DNA from: Phycisphaerae bacterium
GTDB taxonomy: Bacteria > Planctomycetota > Phycisphaerae > UBA1845 > PWPN01
NCBI GenBank assembly: GCA_018003015.1
Contig: JAGNEZ010000012.1
Coordinates: 62,001 to 126,000 of the forward strand
Length of the DNA: 64,000 bases
Reading direction: 5' to 3'
In this document: positions 45,633 to 55,079 of the stretch, one piece after another
Layout: each line of letters begins with the position of its first letter
Position numbering within the stretch: position 1 is the stretch's first letter
Position numbers and translations under genes: made by a program
The notes under the pieces: generated by a model
What the model was told of the DNA's origin: nothing
Seen by the model: only the letters and a program-made list of their open reading frames with translations
Databases searched by the model: none

Positions 45633-47039
45633 TCAGCACTCCTCTTCGACCTTCAGTTTCAACAGGGCAGCCAGGTCGTGGATCGCGTTGAGCCGGTCGC
45701 CGTATACGATGACGCGGTGCAGGCCGCCGCGGTAGTTGTGGAGCATCTTCCGCGCGTCCGCCACTTTGGTCGTGATCTTGGTGCGGCAGCCACGATCCAC
45801 GTCGGGATTGTCAGTGATCGAGCCCGTCGAGACGAGGAGGGTGTCAAGCCCGGTGAGCTTTGCGCAGGTGATGGGTTGTCCGACGCGCATCCTGACCTGG
45901 AGCGAGACTCCCTTGTTGTCCTCGAGGTGGCTCCGAATGATGTACGGGCATCGCTCGCCGTCGGGGCCGTCCATTCTGGTGGCCGAGACGCAATGGGCAT
46001 GGATGACCGCGTTCCTCGCGGTGTCGATGACGGGGTCGCTGACGAAGCCAGGGACACCGAAGGCGTACTGCAGCAGAAGCTGCGTCAGGGTGGAGCTCAT
46101 GTCCCCTTCGCACACCCCTGTGAGTCCCATGTCGTTGAGGCGGCAGTAGGCCAGGCAGGGGTAGGCAGGGAGGACTTTGCGGGCAAAGAGACCGAGGCAA
46201 TCGATCGTGACGGCTTGCGCGGACTCTTCCTGCATCAGTTTTCGGATGGCCAGGAAGAGGCAGCTGGAATCGCGGATGTCGGACTCTGAGGGTTCGACCA
46301 CCTTTTCCGCATGGCGAATCCAGTCTTGGGCATCTGCGTTGGCCGCGTCTTCGGGCACGGCCCGGTAGGCGGCGTTGAGCCGGTCGGGGGTGATCGAGAC
46401 GGCGGTTGTCCCGAAGCGCTCTCGGATCGCATTTGAGGACTCGGTCGCGAGCGGTCCTCCGCCGATGAAGAGGATGCGTGAATCGCGGAGTCGCCGAACG
46501 GCATCGAGCATTCGGCAGGCGGTGGTGATCTCGGCGAAGTCACTGGTGGCGAACACGGTGACCCTGCGACCGGTGGACCGCAGGGCGGCCACGGAGGACC
46601 AGTCGTGTCCGCTGAAAGGTTGTGAGAACAGGACGACCGGAAGATCCATGGCCGCCAGCTTAGCGAGTGGCTGTCCGACGCCCGAGGTGATATTGAAGAC
46701 CAGCAGGCCGTCCGGGTTGCCGAGTGCCTTGGCTGATGAAGGTACGTCGTTGGCCACACGGTACAAGTCTGCCCCTTCGGTGCGAATTCCGGGCAGGCCA
46801 TGGAGGGCCTTGGCGACCTCGGCCTCGCAGCGGCGGACCTCGGCCTGCACATCCAGATCGGGTTTAGGCCAGGTTGGAATGGGTTTGGCGAGGTAGACGG
46901 TCCGGATTCGGGTCAGGGGATTGAAGCCGGCTGGCCGGCTCGCGGGCGGTTCGGCGGACCGGGTGGTCTGGGCTATTGCACTTGCTCCCACCGCGCCAGC
47001 AGCGGAGAGCAGTTGCCGTCTGGTCAGATCACAGCACAT
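45633..47039 (-). CDS. Tat-exported L-fucose/arabinose isomerase-fold protein
   Basis: A 468-residue exported protein with the Tat signal TRRQLLSAAGAVGASAIAQ. The two-domain alpha/beta architecture (GNPDGLLVFNITSGVGQPLA, VVLFSQPFSGHDWSSVAAL, RRLRDSRILFIGGG) and the Glu/Asp/His-containing C-terminal half (VTIDCLGLFARKVLPAYPCL, GVCEGDMSSTLTQLL, HAHCVSATRM) resemble the FucI/AraA isomerase fold. Glu in CEGD and His in HAHC may bind metal. True isomerases are cytosolic, so export here is odd and the activity is uncertain. GGGAGGT precedes the ATG at 47039; a longer frame to 47126 is rejected. The stop lies 230 bases after tRNA-Leu. Confidence 0.6.
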   Translation of the reverse strand: MCCDLTRRQLLSAAGAVGASAIAQTTRSAEPPASRPAGFNPLTRIRTVYLAKPIPTWPKPDLDVQAEVRRCEAEVAKALHGLPGIRTEGADLYRVANDVPSSAKALGNPDGLLVFNITSGVGQPLAKLAAMDLPVVLFSQPFSGHDWSSVAALRSTGRRVTVFATSDFAEITTACRMLDAVRRLRDSRILFIGGGPLATESSNAIRERFGTTAVSITPDRLNAAYRAVPEDAANADAQDWIRHAEKVVEPSESDIRDSSCLFLAIRKLMQEESAQAVTIDCLGLFARKVLPAYPCLAYCRLNDMGLTGVCEGDMSSTLTQLLLQYAFGVPGFVSDPVIDTARNAVIHAHCVSATRMDGPDGERCPYIIRSHLEDNKGVSLQVRMRVGQPITCAKLTGLDTLLVSTGSITDNPDVDRGCRTKITTKVADARKMLHNYRGGLHRVIVYGDRLNAIHDLAALLKLKVEEEC

Positions 47040-47347
47040 GGTGTACCTCCCATTCAGCGCGATTCCTGATCTGGATGGCGATGTCGCGTTTCCGGAGTCG
47101 CGTTGCCTGGCGTTTCTGCCCGGCAAGGCGGCGCCATTATACTATACCGCGTCTTGTCGGCCTGCCTACCCCTCGGGATTTGCCCTTTGCCGGCTTGGTT
47201 CCGCCCGGATTCTGACTGGTCAGGCTTGTTGACGCTGGCCGGTCTCCTGGTTAGGACTGGACGGGCGTGCCCGGAAGAGGTAGAGGCGGGGCTGTCCCGT
47301 GGGAAGCCGGCATCGCGGGGGTCCTGCTGCTTGAGGAGGGCTTGAAG
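47040..47347. other. Divergent intergenic region with a leftward -10-like sequence
   Basis: About 300 bases between divergent genes. On the minus strand TATAGTATAATGG (complement of about 47136-47148) resembles a -10 region for the isomerase-fold gene, without an equally good -35. No gene is supported. Confidence 0.4.
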
Positions 47348-48031
47348 ATGGACACGTCGAAGATGACAGTTCGTTCTCGGCCGCTCTGTTTACTCGCCGC
47401 GATTGCCGTGGTGACCGGGGAGGTCGTGCTGCTCGGCGGAGGACCTTGTTGGGCGGATGGGGTGGCCGCGAGCGCGCCGCAATCGCTCCCCCCGATGCTC
47501 AGGATCCGATGGCGACTGGGGCAGGATTATCCCATGGGGATTCAGGATGCGGCGGTGGGGATCATTCACGGCAAGATCGTTGCCGCGGGCGGGTTCACCA
47601 GGCATCCGGCGGACGTCGTCAAGCACCATCCTGATGCTCTCGGTGGGCGGCCGAGTGGTTTCACCAAGCTGGCGTTTGTTTTCGATCCCCGGCACGAGTC
47701 TGGCGGCTGGAAGCGTATCGCCGACATGCCGGGCCCTCCTCGACAGGGGGCGGCGGTCGCGGTCGTGGACGACATGCTGTACGCGATGGGCGGGATCAAC
47801 TACACCGAGCCATTGACCTATCGCGACACCTACCGATTACAGGAGAAAGCGGGGAGGTGGGTGTGGGAAGAGCTGCGGTCCTGCCAGCTTCCGTGGCCGA
47901 TCTATGGAGCGGCGGCGAGCACGGCGGTGGTCGGCAAGAGAATCTACCTGACCGCGGTGGCCGACTACTTCCGGGGGCCTGATGCTGATGGGTCCGATTT
48001 CCGAATGAACCGTGCCCTGGTCCGGGCGTAG
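47348..48031 (+). pseudogene. Kelch-like secreted protein, truncated
   Basis: About 227 residues: signal LCLLAAIAVVTGEVVLLGG, then the beginning of a kelch-type propeller like the planctomycete/NanM group: GIQDAAVGIIHGKIVAAGGF, FVFDPRHESGGWKRIADMPG, PRQGAAVAVVDDMLYAMGG, YGAAASTAVVGKRIYL. A six-bladed propeller needs about 350-400 residues, but the frame stops at 48031 after about three blades (DFRMNRALVRA). The sequence that should continue is absent, and GH43 starts 60 bases later, so a deletion or frameshift is likely. GAGGAGG before the ATG at 47348 shows that the 5' end is intact. It could still yield a short product. Confidence 0.6.
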
Positions 48032-48091
48032 CGGAAGGTGACGCTCTGTGGTCTGGCCAATGCGGAGGGGTCGCCCGTACAATGCTCAGTC

Positions 48092-49090
48092 ATGAATCAG
48101 AAACGCTGGATGTGGATCGGCTGGCTTTGTGCCCCTACTCTTTTGTTCGGGCAGTCGCGGCCGGTGGCGTCGCCTGGCCCCGGCAGTCGCCCGGCCGCCC
48201 AGGTCGCGACGACGTATCGGAACCCGATCATCGACCGTCTCGGGCCTGCCGATCCGATGGTCATTCTCCACCAAGGCACCTACTACCTGTATCCCACGCT
48301 GGACGGCAGGGGCTACGACGTGTTCACGTCCAAGGACTTGGTGCACTGGGAGAGGAAGCCCAAATGCTACACTGATTCGCGCCGCGGCGCGTGGGCTCCG
48401 GATGTTTTCCATCACAAGCGGGGTGATGGCAAGTTCTATCTCTACTACACCGTTGACAAGCCGGGCGGCAGCAAGCTGATCGGCGTGGCGGTTGCCGATC
48501 ATCCGCTCGGGCCGTTCGTTGACCGGGGCACACTCCTGGAAGACGCCATTGACGCTCATCTGTTCCAGGACGACGACGGTGCCATGTACCTCTATTTTGT
48601 CAACATTGCCGACGGTTCCAACAAGATTGGTGTGCAGCGAATGGCGGACCCGCTCACCAAGAAAGGGGAGCCGACGATCGTGATCCGGCCGGTGGACGAA
48701 TGGGAGAGGCATGGGGCGCCGATCGCGGAGGGCCCCTGGATGCTAAAGCACAAGGGTCTCTACTACCTGATGTACTCGGGCAGCGGCGCGGATCGCCCGG
48801 ACTACGCGATTGGCTACGCCACCGCTCGATCGCCGGCCGGACCGTTCATCAAGTACCGCGGCAACCCCATCGCCAAGCGAGGGAACGGCGTATTCGGTCC
48901 CGGCCATCACTGTGTCGTCACCGCCCCTGACGGCAGGTTATGGATGGTCTATCACCAACAGAACAGTGAGAAGATCGGTTGGGCTCGTTTTCTGGCGATC
49001 GACCCGTTGTGGTTCGACGAAGAGGGAGTGATTCACGTGCGAACCACGCGTGGTACAGATCAGCCAGGACCGCCACGATTACCGGACTGA
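48092..49090 (+). CDS. Secreted GH43-family glycosidase
   Basis: Five-bladed propeller enzyme of 332 residues acting on arabinan/xylan-type polymers. Signal WMWIGWLCAPTLLFG. The catalytic triad is visible: base Asp54 (PADPMVIL), pKa-modulating Asp154 (AIDAHLFQ) and acid Glu213 (IAEGPWML). Other landmarks are FTSKDLVHWER, GAWAPDVFHH and GPGHHCVVTAPDGRLWMVYH. The start is taken at the ATG at 48092, which gives a proper signal peptide. Its 3' end overlaps the convergent redoxin gene by 12 bases. Confidence 0.9.
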   Translation: MNQKRWMWIGWLCAPTLLFGQSRPVASPGPGSRPAAQVATTYRNPIIDRLGPADPMVILHQGTYYLYPTLDGRGYDVFTSKDLVHWERKPKCYTDSRRGAWAPDVFHHKRGDGKFYLYYTVDKPGGSKLIGVAVADHPLGPFVDRGTLLEDAIDAHLFQDDDGAMYLYFVNIADGSNKIGVQRMADPLTKKGEPTIVIRPVDEWERHGAPIAEGPWMLKHKGLYYLMYSGSGADRPDYAIGYATARSPAGPFIKYRGNPIAKRGNGVFGPGHHCVVTAPDGRLWMVYHQQNSEKIGWARFLAIDPLWFDEEGVIHVRTTRGTDQPGPPRLPD

Positions 49091-49717
49091 GGGTCGCCGG
49101 TGAAAGGCTCTTTGGCGCAGAGCATACGGCATCGCAGCGCCCAGCAGGATGAGGGATGTCGGTTCAGGCACGATGGCGTCGATCTTGCTGCGGAAGGTCG
49201 TGTAGTCACCCGGGGAGTAACCCGCTCGGTGGTCGAGGATTTCCCACTGCCTGTTGCCCGATCCGGCCACGCCGTCGATCAGCACGAACATGGGGACGCC
49301 ACCGAGGGTGTAGTGCGCGTAGACGGTTCGGGCCCCGTCGTCGAGGGCCAAGTCGAGGTCATATTGCTGAATCAGGGCGGAAGTTTGTGCCCGATTGGAT
49401 GGTTCGACGCTGATGGACAGGAACTGGACGGGGATCCCGGCGGGGTTTCCATTTCGGGCTTCGTAGTAGTCCTGAATCTGGGTTTCCAGTTCGGGCAACG
49501 AGGCTCGGCAATGCGGACACCAATAGACGAAGAAGTCCAGGAGTACGATCTGTCCGGCGAAGTCGTACAGGCGAACGGGGGAACGGCTGGTCCACTCGGG
49601 CAGGGTAAAATCCGGGGCGATCTGCCCTACCCGGCCGGCGGCCATGACCGGAGTAACGCAGGGGGCAATCAGAACAAGGGCGAGAAAAGCAAGACCGAGG
49701 CGCGGCTTGGATGTCAT
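49079..49717 (-). CDS. TlpA-like thiol-disulfide oxidoreductase with PEP-CTERM tail
   Basis: A 212-residue exported redoxin. Signal LGLAFLALVLIAPCVTPVMA, then a thioredoxin fold: GQIAPDFTLPEWTS, VLLDFFVYWCPHCRASLPEL (redox pair Cys67/Cys70) and GVPMFVLIDG (cis-Pro loop). From about residue 183 the tail VPEPTSLILLGAAMPYALRQ, a PEP motif plus hydrophobic stretch and basic residues, is a PEP-CTERM sorting signal, handled by exosortase. A redoxin joined to PEP-CTERM is unusual. GGAGGG precedes the ATG at 49717. It overlaps GH43 tail to tail. No exosortase gene is in the window. Confidence 0.85.
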   Translation of the reverse strand: MTSKPRLGLAFLALVLIAPCVTPVMAAGRVGQIAPDFTLPEWTSRSPVRLYDFAGQIVLLDFFVYWCPHCRASLPELETQIQDYYEARNGNPAGIPVQFLSISVEPSNRAQTSALIQQYDLDLALDDGARTVYAHYTLGGVPMFVLIDGVAGSGNRQWEILDHRAGYSPGDYTTFRSKIDAIVPEPTSLILLGAAMPYALRQRAFHRRPSVR

Positions 49718-50092
49718 GACTTCTGGTCCCTCCTTCCGGACGAGGCTCAGCCGTTTTCTTCCTGCTTCATGGGTGGACGGCGTGTCACCATTGTACAGCG
49801 CCGCGGCCAAGCTGCCGCCGACAATTCTGGGGCTGCGGATCACCTTGAGTCTCTGCGGTCTGCCGAGGAGAGGCCTCCTTTGACTCCGGCGTTTTCCATG
49901 GTGCGGACGAGTGGTCTGACCTTTCTCTTCTCTGGCGGCGGGATTGGCCGAGGTGACCTCGTGACGATGACGCCTGGGGTGATCGTTTCGCACTCAGTTG
50001 CGCGGAGCCTGTCCGCGCGAGTTTGTCCCGCTTTCGGCCCTGACGGCATCTTTTGAAGCTGCAAGTCCTGTATTTCTTGTGGGTTGGGGGAC
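49718..50092. other. Intergenic region between redoxin gene and tRNA-Gly
   Basis: About 375 bases with no supported gene. The tRNA-Gly is transcribed leftward into this region; no clear terminator was found after it. Confidence 0.4.
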
Positions 50093-50164
50093 AGCGGGTG
50101 ATGGGACTTGAACCCACGACATTCACGTTGGCAACGTGACGCTCTACCACTGAGCTACACCCGC
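50093..50164 (-). tRNA. tRNA-Gly (anticodon GCC)
   Basis: Read on the minus strand: acceptor GCGGGTG/CACCCGC, 7 bp, discriminator T, D arm TAGCTCAGTGGTAGAGC, anticodon stem-loop TCACG-TTGCCAA-CGTGA giving GCC, T arm GTGGGTTCAAGTCCCAT. CCA is not encoded. It decodes GGC/GGU. Confidence 0.95.
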
Positions 50165-50562
50165 ACGCGTAAGCTCTTCCATGGAACTATACCCGACGGG
50201 GCGTAGGATTCAACCCCCGGGTGACGATGATTCTGCGATTGAGGCGAGGCCGGGCTTTTCGAGGGGGTGGGCCCAATTGGGGAGAGCGAAGCCGGGGGCG
50301 GACGTGGGTGGCTGGTGCGGCTGAGCCGGAGGCTCGAGGTGGACTCGTGGCCAGCCGCTGGTTATGTAAACTATTGTCAGGAAGAAGGTTAGGGATAAGC
50401 GTGCTGCCGGCCGGAGGGTACAGGTCCGCGAGGGCTGAAGGGGCCCTGTGGCGGATGTGCATTCTTGCGCCGACTTCGGTACACTAGTGAGTTTGGTTCG
50501 GCCAACCTGGGACGGGCTGGTTGGCGATAGACTGTTCGAAAACCTTGAAGGAGACCGACTCA
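50165..50562. other. Intergenic region upstream of the aldolase gene
   Basis: About 400 bases between the divergent tRNA-Gly and the aldolase gene. No gene or strong promoter pair was identified. An AAGGAGA at the right end is the aldolase ribosome site. Confidence 0.4.
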
Positions 50563-51591
50563 ATGGCACTGGTACCGATGCGAGTCCTGCTGGATCATGC
50601 GGCCGAGAACAACTATGGGGTGGCCGCGTTCAACGTGAACAACATGGAGCAGATTCAGGCGATTATGGCTGCCGCCCAGGAGACGAACTCGCCGGTGATT
50701 GTGCAGGCTTCACGGGGAGCCCGGAGTTACACCAATGACGCCTATCTCCGGCACCTCATGCTGGCGGCGGCGGAATTGCATCCGCAACTTCCGATTGCGA
50801 TGCACCAGGATCACGGGAACTCGCCGGAAACGTGCCAGAGTGCGATTGACCAGGGTTTCACCTCGGTCATGATGGATGGCTCGCTGTCGGTGGACGGCAA
50901 GACCCCTTCCACCTTCGAATACAACGTGGAGGTGACGAAGAAAGTGGTGGACATGGCTCATGCCAAGGGTGTGACCGTGGAAGGCGAACTCGGCTGCCTG
51001 GGGGGGATTGAGGACGGCCACGGGGCCGGCATGACCGGTGCTGAGGCTCTCAAGCACCTGACGGACCCGGATCAGGCCGCGGAGTTTGTGGCCAAGACTG
51101 GTGTTGACGCTCTGGCGGTGGCCATTGGCACCAGTCATGGGGCGTACAAGTTCACCCGCAAGCCGACTGGCGACGTCCTGGTGATGACGGTCATCGAGAA
51201 GATCCACCAGAAGCTGCCCAACACCCATCTGGTCATGCATGGTTCGTCGAGCGTACCGCAGGAACTTCTGCAGATTATTCGCGAGTATGGCGGGGAGATG
51301 AAGGAGACCTATGGGGTCCCGGTGGAGGAGATACAGCGGGGCATCAAGCATGGGGTTCGCAAGATCAATGTCGACACGGATAACCGTCTGGCGATGACTG
51401 GAGCCATCCGGAAGGTTTTCGCGACCAAGAAGGGCGAGTTTGACCCACGGCATTACCTGGGCCCGGCCCGGGACGCCATGAAGCAGGTGTGCATCGACCG
51501 CATGGTCGCCTTCGGGCAGGCGGGTCAGGCCGGGAAAATCAAGCCGAAAACGTGTAAGGAGATGGTCGCCTTTTACACGAAGGGCAAATAG
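50563..51591 (+). CDS. fba: Class II fructose-bisphosphate aldolase
   Basis: Zinc-dependent glycolytic/gluconeogenic aldolase, 342 residues. Visible: the opening [20 protein letters not shown], zinc and catalytic residues in AMHQDHGNS (His, Asp, His), [25 protein letters not shown] (His) and VMHGSSSVP (His), and INVDTDNRL (phosphate site). Length and N-terminus are closest to the Calvin-cycle subtype of class II aldolases. AAGGAGA lies 8 bases before the ATG at 50563; an in-frame start at 50521 is less likely. It is monocistronic. Confidence 0.97.
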   Translation: MALVPMRVLLDHAAENNYGVAAFNVNNMEQIQAIMAAAQETNSPVIVQASRGARSYTNDAYLRHLMLAAAELHPQLPIAMHQDHGNSPETCQSAIDQGFTSVMMDGSLSVDGKTPSTFEYNVEVTKKVVDMAHAKGVTVEGELGCLGGIEDGHGAGMTGAEALKHLTDPDQAAEFVAKTGVDALAVAIGTSHGAYKFTRKPTGDVLVMTVIEKIHQKLPNTHLVMHGSSSVPQELLQIIREYGGEMKETYGVPVEEIQRGIKHGVRKINVDTDNRLAMTGAIRKVFATKKGEFDPRHYLGPARDAMKQVCIDRMVAFGQAGQAGKIKPKTCKEMVAFYTKGK

Positions 51592-51705
51592 GCCGATAGA
51601 ATAGACTGGGCTTTCGGTTGGCGCGCCGATGCTCTGTTCCTTTCCCCCCGTTCGTTGCGGTTGATGGGAGAGGGAGTGCTTGCTCATTGGCTAAGGAGTC
51701 CACCG

Positions 51706-53034
51706 ATGCAATGCAAGGTGCAGTATGGTTTCTTTGCGGTTGCGGCAGTTCTGGTCCTGGGCCTCGCGGCAGGTTTATGCGGCTGTGTGCCCCCGCAGAA
51801 TCCGCCGCCGACCAACAATTCGCCGACCGCCAACGCCGGGCCGGATCAGAATGTTCTGCCCAGTGCGGCGGTGACTTTGACCGGGGCGGCCAGTACCGAC
51901 CCTGACGGTGACGCCTTGACTTACGCCTGGACCCAGGTGCTTGGGACAACTGTCACCCTGACCGGCGCGACCACGGTCAGCCCGACGTTCACCGCCCCCG
52001 CCTCCAACGCCACGCTGGTTTTCCAGCTGGTCGTCAATGACGGTCAAGGTGGAACCAGCACAGACCTGGTTACGGTGCTGGTGGTTGAAGGGGGTGGCAC
52101 GTCACCGGTGACGCCCACGCTGTTTGTGACCAGCGCGGCCGGTCCCAACGTGGTCGGATTCGCCTACCCGTGGACGGTATCCGGTAACGCGGTGCCCAAT
52201 ACGGTGCTCACTGGCGCCAGCACCAAGCTGGTACTGCCCTGGGCCGCGGTGGCCATTTCGAACGGCACGCTGCTGGTGAGCAACATTGATGGAACGGACG
52301 ATGACAGTCCCTCGATCACGGGCTACGTGAACGCGGCGTCAGCGACTGGCAACCTGGCTCCCAGTCTGGAGGTCACTGGAGTGGCGACTTCGCTCGTCTC
52401 GCCCAGGTCGATGGCCTATCATGCGGCCAGCGACACGCTGCTGGTCGCTGACGTCGGCGTTCCTTCGATTCTGGTGTACGCCGGCGTCTCCCAGGCCGCA
52501 TTCAACGGTAACGTGCCTCCGACGCGGATCATCACCAGTGGGGACCTTTCCGGTCCTCAAGGCATCTATCTTGCCGGCAATGGAGATCTCTACGTCGCCA
52601 ATAACGGCAACAACAGCATCGCGGTCTTTGCTAGCGCCCACGCGGCCAACGGCACGGTGGCGGCCACCCGTCTCATCACCTCGACGGATCTGGCCGCCGC
52701 AGGTTCGCTGCAGGCCGTTTGCGTGGACCAGGGCGACCATTTGTTTGCCGCGGATTCCAGTGGCAAGGTGTTCATGTTTAACAGTGCCTCGGCGTTGACC
52801 GGAGCGGTTACGCCGGCGGCGACGATCCAGGTTCAGACCGCCATCGCAACCAGTCTCACGGCCATAGCAGTCGACTCAGGTGGTCACGGGTATGTCCTGG
52901 ACGGCGGGGCTAACAGCGCGGTGTATGTCTTCGACAGCATTGCGACGCGATCGGGGACCATGCCGCCCGACCGGACCATTACCGGAAACGCCACTCAGCT
53001 TGTGCTCCCGCAGCGTCTGTTCTTCTGGGAGTAG
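51706..53034 (+). CDS. Lipoprotein with PKD/Ig-like domain and propeller repeats
   Basis: A 442-residue surface lipoprotein: signal VAAVLVLGLAAGLCGC with a lipobox-like LCGC. The first domain (about 33-125) is PKD/REJ-like: NSPTANAGPDQNVLPSA, LTGAASTDPDGDALTYAWTQ, VVNDGQGGTSTDLVTVLVV. The rest (about 140-440) has strand repeats of an NHL- or six-bladed propeller (GPQGIYLAGNGDLYVANNGN, SIAVFASAHAANG). AAGGAG lies 7 bases before the ATG at 51706. Function unknown; adhesion or carbohydrate binding is inferred. The strong terminator at 53110 ends its transcript. Confidence 0.8.
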   Translation: MQCKVQYGFFAVAAVLVLGLAAGLCGCVPPQNPPPTNNSPTANAGPDQNVLPSAAVTLTGAASTDPDGDALTYAWTQVLGTTVTLTGATTVSPTFTAPASNATLVFQLVVNDGQGGTSTDLVTVLVVEGGGTSPVTPTLFVTSAAGPNVVGFAYPWTVSGNAVPNTVLTGASTKLVLPWAAVAISNGTLLVSNIDGTDDDSPSITGYVNAASATGNLAPSLEVTGVATSLVSPRSMAYHAASDTLLVADVGVPSILVYAGVSQAAFNGNVPPTRIITSGDLSGPQGIYLAGNGDLYVANNGNNSIAVFASAHAANGTVAATRLITSTDLAAAGSLQAVCVDQGDHLFAADSSGKVFMFNSASALTGAVTPAATIQVQTAIATSLTAIAVDSGGHGYVLDGGANSAVYVFDSIATRSGTMPPDRTITGNATQLVLPQRLFFWE

Positions 53035-53109
53035 GCAAAGGCCGCTGCCGGGCGGAAGCGGATTGCCGGCTGAGGTTTCGCGCCGGCGGTAGTGCTGCAG
53101 ACCCGACGT

Positions 53110-53157
53110 GCAGGCGGTTCGTCATCGGACTTGGTGGCGAACCGCCTGCTGTTGTTG
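53110..53157 (+). terminator. Rho-independent terminator after the propeller lipoprotein gene
   Basis: A perfect 12-bp stem (53110-53121 with 53138-53149), a 16-base loop, then TGTTGTTG. It lies 75 bases after the stop codon, between two converging genes, and may serve both directions. Confidence 0.8.
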
Positions 53158-53240
53158 CGGGTCAGCGGTGTTTGTGGCCAACTCTTCGATGACATGATGC
53201 GTCACCGGTTCCTGACGATAGGAGGCGCGGGGCCTATCGC

Positions 53241-55079
53241 TCAGGGGCTCACGGTCACGCTTACGCTGGCCGAGGCCTGGTTGCCGGCGAGATCGCAGAC
53301 CTGAACGGTGATGCGGTGGGTGCCAGGCGTCATTCCAGCCGACGGCGGGCTGAGGTTGTATGCCACGGTGGATTCCGTGCTGGGAGGCAGGGTGAGATGG
53401 GCGATGATGTGATCATCGACGAGGATATCGGCGGTTCCGACGCTGCGGTCGTCCATGGCCCGGGCCAAGATTGTGGTCAGGCCTCGCAGCGTTGCTCCCT
53501 GGACCGGGCTACTGATCGTGACTGTTGGGGGCACGACATCGGCACTGGTCGCGAAGACGAGGCTGATCTCGTGCTCGGCGGTATTGCCGGACACATCGGC
53601 AGCCACGGCCTTGAGCCGGTGAGCGCCGGCGGCGTATGCCGAGGTATCGAGGTAAAACTTGTAGGGCGGCGACAGATCGACCGCCATGACGACATCATCC
53701 ACCAGGAGCGACAGATCGGCGACCATGTCTGTGTCGCTTGCGGAGACCTCGACGGTCACTCCGCCGGTCACGCGAAGGGCTGATGAGGGTGATGTGATCT
53801 GCACGCTGGGCGGCGTTTGGTCGCTCTGTTCGACGACTTGCTGAGCGAGTTCGAGTGCTGCCTGGGCATCGACTCGTCCGGCGCCATAGCGATCATCCCA
53901 GCCAGGGGAGCCGAGATCGACGGCGGTTGCGATCAAGATGGCCTGGACGGTGGAAGGCGTCAATGTGGGCCGGACCGACCAGATCAGGGCCGCGATCCCC
54001 GACACGATTGGTGCGGAGAACGAGGTGCCGGTGAAGGTGCCGTAGGTGCTGCCCAGGCTGGTGGTCAGGATGTCGACCCCCGGCGCCGCCAAGTTCACGA
54101 AGCTGCCGGTTGTGGAGAAGGATGCCAGTTCGTCTCGCTTGTTGGTGGCTCCGATGAAGAGGGCATCCTGTCCGGAAGATGCGGAGCCGGTTACGGTGCG
54201 ACCGCTGTTGCCTGCGGCTATGACCACCAGGGTACCTGCGAGCCGGGCCTGCCTGGCCTGACGAAGCACGATGGGATCGTCGTGGAGCGTATCGAAGGAG
54301 ATGTTGATGACCCTGGCGTGTTGCTGGACGGCCAGGTTGATGCCGGCGGCCAGTGCCCAGCTCGTGGTCTGGCCCCTGTCGTTGGTGACCTTGATGGGCA
54401 GGATGGGGTTCTGCCAGGCGAGGGAGCTGATTCCCTCGGAGCTGTCGGATGCGGCGCCGATGATGCCTGCCACGGCGGTTCCGTGGCCTGTGGTGTCTTC
54501 CCAGCCGCTGCCGTCGTAGGTGTTTGCGCCCCCGGTGAGCTTCGAGGCCAAGTCGGGATGGCTGGTCTGCACGCCGCTATCGAGGATGGCGGCGATGATG
54601 TTCGGATTGCCGGTGGTGACCTCCCAGGCGCCGGCCGCGCGCACGGCGGGGAGGAACCACTGCTCACCCACCAGTGGATCACCCGGGAGGGGTTGGGTTT
54701 CATGGTAGTGGTTGTCGACCACCTCTTCGACGAGTGGTGAGCTGCCGAGTGTCGACTCGACCTGGCTACGTCGATCCGCTGTGAACTGGAGGAGGTAGGC
54801 CGATAGTCCCGCCAACTGACCCTGCACTTCGGCGCCGGAGTCGGCGACGAGTTGATTCAGCCGTGATTCGGTGGTTCCGGGCTTGGTGACGACGATGACC
54901 TGATCCTGAACCACGGTTGGGTCGGCCCCACCAGGGGCCGCAGGGGTGCAGCTCTGGGCCATAAGGAGGGGTGCCAGGATGGCCGTCGACGCGGCTCGGC
55001 GTGCGGCCCTGCTCAGCAGTGTCGTCCTGGAAAACGCACCCCATCTGGCGGCTCGCAGCCTGGTCCGATAACCGCACAT
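53241..55079 (-). CDS. Subtilisin-like (S8) serine protease with Ig-like C-terminal domains
   Basis: A 612-residue exported protease. The catalytic triad is intact: Asp167 (AAILDSGVQ), His199 (TTGHGTAVAG) and Ser353 (GTSFSAPIVSG), with the oxyanion Asn in IAAGNSG. An N-terminal inhibitor-like region (VIVVTKPGTTESRLNQLVAD, LSAYLLQFTADRR) precedes it. C-terminal to the peptidase come two Ig-like/PKD-type modules (VQITSPSSALRVTGGVTVEV, VTISSPVQGATLRGLTTILA). The N-terminus (ILAPLLMAQSC) may carry a lipidated Cys. I start at the ATG at 55079, after GGGAG; 55130 is the alternative. Confidence 0.9.
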   Translation of the reverse strand: MCGYRTRLRAARWGAFSRTTLLSRAARRAASTAILAPLLMAQSCTPAAPGGADPTVVQDQVIVVTKPGTTESRLNQLVADSGAEVQGQLAGLSAYLLQFTADRRSQVESTLGSSPLVEEVVDNHYHETQPLPGDPLVGEQWFLPAVRAAGAWEVTTGNPNIIAAILDSGVQTSHPDLASKLTGGANTYDGSGWEDTTGHGTAVAGIIGAASDSSEGISSLAWQNPILPIKVTNDRGQTTSWALAAGINLAVQQHARVINISFDTLHDDPIVLRQARQARLAGTLVVIAAGNSGRTVTGSASSGQDALFIGATNKRDELASFSTTGSFVNLAAPGVDILTTSLGSTYGTFTGTSFSAPIVSGIAALIWSVRPTLTPSTVQAILIATAVDLGSPGWDDRYGAGRVDAQAALELAQQVVEQSDQTPPSVQITSPSSALRVTGGVTVEVSASDTDMVADLSLLVDDVVMAVDLSPPYKFYLDTSAYAAGAHRLKAVAADVSGNTAEHEISLVFATSADVVPPTVTISSPVQGATLRGLTTILARAMDDRSVGTADILVDDHIIAHLTLPPSTESTVAYNLSPPSAGMTPGTHRITVQVCDLAGNQASASVSVTVSP

